Below are positions 25,814 through 27,650 of a DNA stretch of 27,650 nucleotides, one piece after another; within the stretch, counting starts at the first letter, position 1; each line of letters starts with the position of its first letter. Under the pieces are notes generated by a model that saw only the letters and a list, made by a program, of their open reading frames with translations, had not been told where the DNA came from and did no database searches. The DNA is from Deltaproteobacteria bacterium (lineage in GTDB: Bacteria > Desulfobacterota_C > Deferrisomatia > Deferrisomatales > JACRMM01). A program made the translations under genes and the position numbers. The stretch spans positions 1-27,650 of the forward strand of contig JACRCS010000812.1 in assembly GCA_016218905.1 (NCBI GenBank), written 5' to 3'.

Positions 25814-27273
25814 AGAAGATCCTGATCGCCAACCGCGGCGAGATCGCCGTTCGAGTGATGCGCGCCTGCCGGGAGCTCGGCATCCCGTCGGTGGCCGTGT
25901 ACTCGGAGGCCGACGCCGAAGCGCTCTTCGCCCGGTACGCCGACGAGGCGTTCCCCATCGGCCCGCCCCCGGCCTCGCGGAGCTACCTGGACGTCGGCAG
26001 GCTGATCGGAGCAGCGCGCGAGTCCGGCGCCGACGCGATCCACCCCGGGTACGGGTTCCTGGCCGAGAACCCGGCCTTCGCCGACGCTTGCGCCGAGGCG
26101 GGGATCAAGTTCATCGGGCCCTCGAGCCGGGTGCTCGAGCTCATGGGCAGCAAGGTGGCGGCCCGCAAGGTGATGCGCAACGCGGGCGTGCCCGTGGTGC
26201 CCGGCACCGACGAGGCCGTGGGCGACCTCGGTCACGCCCGACGGATCGCCCGGGAGATCGGCTATCCGGTCATCATCAAGCCCTCGGGCGGTGGCGGCGG
26301 GATCGGCATGACGATTGTCCACGACGAGGGGGAGCTCCAGAAGGCGATCGAGACGTCCCAGACCATCGCCCGGGCGACCTTCGGCCTCGCGGACGTCTAC
26401 ATCGAGAAGTACATCGGGCACCCTCGGCACGTCGAGATCCAGGTGCTCGGCGACGCCCACGGCAACGTGATCCACCTCGGCGAGCGGGAGTGCAGCATCC
26501 AACGCCGGCACCAGAAGGTGATCGAGGAGGCGCCGTCGCCCGCGCTCACTCCCAGGCTGCGCAGGCAGATGGGCGAGGCGGCGGTGACTGCAGCCCGGGC
26601 GCTCCGCTACGAGGGCGCGGGGACGCTCGAGTTCCTCTTCTCGGAAGGCAAGTTCTACTTCATGGAAATGAACACCCGGGTCCAGGTGGAGCACCCCGTC
26701 ACCGAGATGGTCACAGGCCTCGATATCGTGAAGGAGCAGATCCGAATCGCGGCGGGCCACCCGCTGAGCGTCCGGCAGAAGGACGTCCGGATGAACGGGT
26801 GGGCCATCGAATGCCGGATCAACGCCGAAGACCCTGCGGCCAACTTCGCACCCGCACCCGGGAAGCTCCAGGACTACTTCGCCCCGGGCGGCATCGGCGT
26901 ACGGGTGGATTCGGGCGTGTACGCCGGCTACACGATCCCGCCCTTCTACGACTCCATGATCGCCAAGCTCGTGGTGTGGGGCCGGGACCGGGCCGAGGCG
27001 ATCGCGCGGATGAGGCGGGCGCTCTACGAGTACGTGCTCACCGGGAGCAAGAACAACGTGGACTTCCACAAGGCGGTCCTGGCCAACCCGCGCTTCGTCC
27101 GGGGAGAGCTCGACACGCACTTCATCGAGACCGAGACCGGACTGCTCCCGGCCATGGAAGCCCTCGCCGAGGCGGAGACCCCGCTCGCCCCGAAGCTTCC
27201 GAAGGCCTCAGCGGCCAAGGCGAAGGTCGCCGCGATCGCGGCGGCAGCCGCGGTGGCGAGGCTCGTGGCCTAG
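25810..27273 (+). CDS. Biotin carboxylase subunit (AccC/PycA-like)
   Basis: A 487-residue biotin carboxylase that carboxylates the carrier biotin with ATP and bicarbonate. All landmarks are present: ILIANRGEIAVRVMRA (4-19), HPGYGFLAEN, the glycine-rich ATP lid KPSGGGGGIGM (canonical GGGGRGM, with Ile for Arg), ECSIQRRHQKV, and FMEMNTRVQVEHPVTEM with the catalytic Glu and Arg. After about residue 455 it has an Ala- and Lys-rich tail that is not part of the fold. The start overlaps the carboxyltransferase stop in ATGA, so the two subunits are made together. Substrate choice lies with the carboxyltransferase, not here. A stop at 27271 is followed by a 9-nt array and the UPF0261 gene. Confidence 0.95.
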   Translation: MKKILIANRGEIAVRVMRACRELGIPSVAVYSEADAEALFARYADEAFPIGPPPASRSYLDVGRLIGAARESGADAIHPGYGFLAENPAFADACAEAGIKFIGPSSRVLELMGSKVAARKVMRNAGVPVVPGTDEAVGDLGHARRIAREIGYPVIIKPSGGGGGIGMTIVHDEGELQKAIETSQTIARATFGLADVYIEKYIGHPRHVEIQVLGDAHGNVIHLGERECSIQRRHQKVIEEAPSPALTPRLRRQMGEAAVTAARALRYEGAGTLEFLFSEGKFYFMEMNTRVQVEHPVTEMVTGLDIVKEQIRIAAGHPLSVRQKDVRMNGWAIECRINAEDPAANFAPAPGKLQDYFAPGGIGVRVDSGVYAGYTIPPFYDSMIAKLVVWGRDRAEAIARMRRALYEYVLTGSKNNVDFHKAVLANPRFVRGELDTHFIETETGLLPAMEALAEAETPLAPKLPKASAAKAKVAAIAAAAAVARLVA

Positions 27274-27278
27274 AAAAC

Positions 27279-27305
27279 GTCAGACGCGTCGGACAGGTCA
27301 GGAGA
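27279..27305 (+). repeat. Three-unit 9-nt array (GTCNGACNN)
   Basis: GTCAGACGC, GTCGGACAG and GTCAGGAGA run in register after the biotin carboxylase stop; the last unit blends into the GGAG ribosome binding site of the next gene. The core matches the array at 17973-18008. Confidence 0.65.
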
Positions 27306-27310
27306 AGCCC

Positions 27311-27650
27311 TTGCGAAAGAACATCGTCGTCCTCGGCACCCTCGACACGAAGGGCGAGCAGCTCGCCCTCCTGCGGCAGCGGATCGCGGCGCGGGGTCAC
27401 CGGCCGATCCTGGTCGATCTCTCGCTCGGCGGCAGATCCGAGGTTCCGGCCGACGTCGGGACCGGGGAGCTCGTCCGGCTCGCCGGCGGGGACCTCGCGG
27501 CCTTCGACGCGTCCCGCGATCGCGCGCCCAAGTCGGACGTCGTGATCCAGGGCGCGAAGGTTAAGCTCCTTGAGCTCCTTTCCCTGGGGGAGGTGGACGG
27601 CGCGGTGGCCCTCGGGGGGGCGTCCATGGCGATCATGGGCGCGCGGATCA
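27311..27650 (+). CDS. UPF0261/Tm-1-like ATP-binding protein (partial, 3' end beyond window)
   Basis: The first 113 codons of a UPF0261 (Tm-1-like) protein. The N-terminus RKNIVVLGTLDTKGEQLALL (2-21), then GHRPILVDLSLGG and GAVALGGASMAIMGARI, match the family's two Rossmann-like strands and its glycine-rich loop. Its relatives include the N-terminal domain of tomato Tm-1; bacterial members have no firm function but often sit near TIM-barrel or PEP-handling enzymes. The start is TTG at 27311, chosen because GGAGAAGCCC precedes it and the family sequence begins there with no ATG nearby. It continues the operon, 37 bases after the biotin carboxylase. It may bind a nucleotide in the same pathway. 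Confidence 0.82.
   Translation, partial: MRKNIVVLGTLDTKGEQLALLRQRIAARGHRPILVDLSLGGRSEVPADVGTGELVRLAGGDLAAFDASRDRAPKSDVVIQGAKVKLLELLSLGEVDGAVALGGASMAIMGARI

Overview
This is a GC-rich bacterial chromosome segment with tightly packed genes and strong Shine-Dalgarno sites. The gene content (type III-B CRISPR effector, split PEP-synthase-like kinase, biotin-dependent carboxylase, oxygen-independent redox enzymes) would fit an anaerobic or facultative Desulfobacterota-like lineage. That placement is inference: there is no rRNA or other marker gene. No tRNA, rRNA, insertion sequence or CRISPR repeat array was seen.

Region 1 (1-7294, minus strand) is a complete-order type III-B (Cmr) operon, cmr1-cmr2/cas10-cmr3-cmr4-cmr5-cmr6, with cmr6 cut by the left edge. 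Cas10 keeps the GGDD cyclic-oligoadenylate (cOA) synthase motif but has lost the N-terminal HD nuclease dyad. The complex should therefore depend on cOA signalling plus Cmr4 RNA cleavage. No CARF effector and no cas1/cas2 lie in the window.

Region 2 (7295-7787) is a divergent, non-coding control region. On the minus strand it holds a near-consensus sigma70 promoter, a long GC hairpin with a T-rich tail and two tandem small hairpins. It looks like an attenuated leader, or a small RNA, ahead of the cmr operon.

Region 3 (7788-14606, plus strand) is a seven-gene operon: DHH-family phosphoesterase, small cytosolic beta-sandwich protein, four-helix membrane protein with acidic tail, membrane-anchored extracytoplasmic vWA protein, Ycf46-like AAA ATPase, a DUF1257-like/DUF2997-like fusion, and a PflX-like radical SAM enzyme with a novel N-terminus. 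I do not recognise it as a described system. Its first gene is a plausible cOA or linear oligonucleotide phosphodiesterase beside the Cmr operon.

Region 4 (14610-15587, minus) is galE, converging on the radical SAM gene with three bases between the stop codons. A 386-base gap follows, holding a perfect 17-bp palindrome.

Region 5 (15974 to the right edge, plus strand) is a catabolic-looking operon: two CrtI-like FAD oxidoreductases flanking a 108-residue unknown, an SDR, a two-part PEP-synthase-like phosphotransferase resembling phenylphosphate synthase, a nitroreductase-family flavoprotein, a non-canonical carboxyltransferase-biotin carrier protein, biotin carboxylase, and the start of a UPF0261/Tm-1-like protein. 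Together they suggest ATP-driven phosphorylation plus biotin-dependent carboxylation of an unidentified, probably ketone, enol or phenol substrate. Four junctions of this operon carry short arrays with a 9-nt period.
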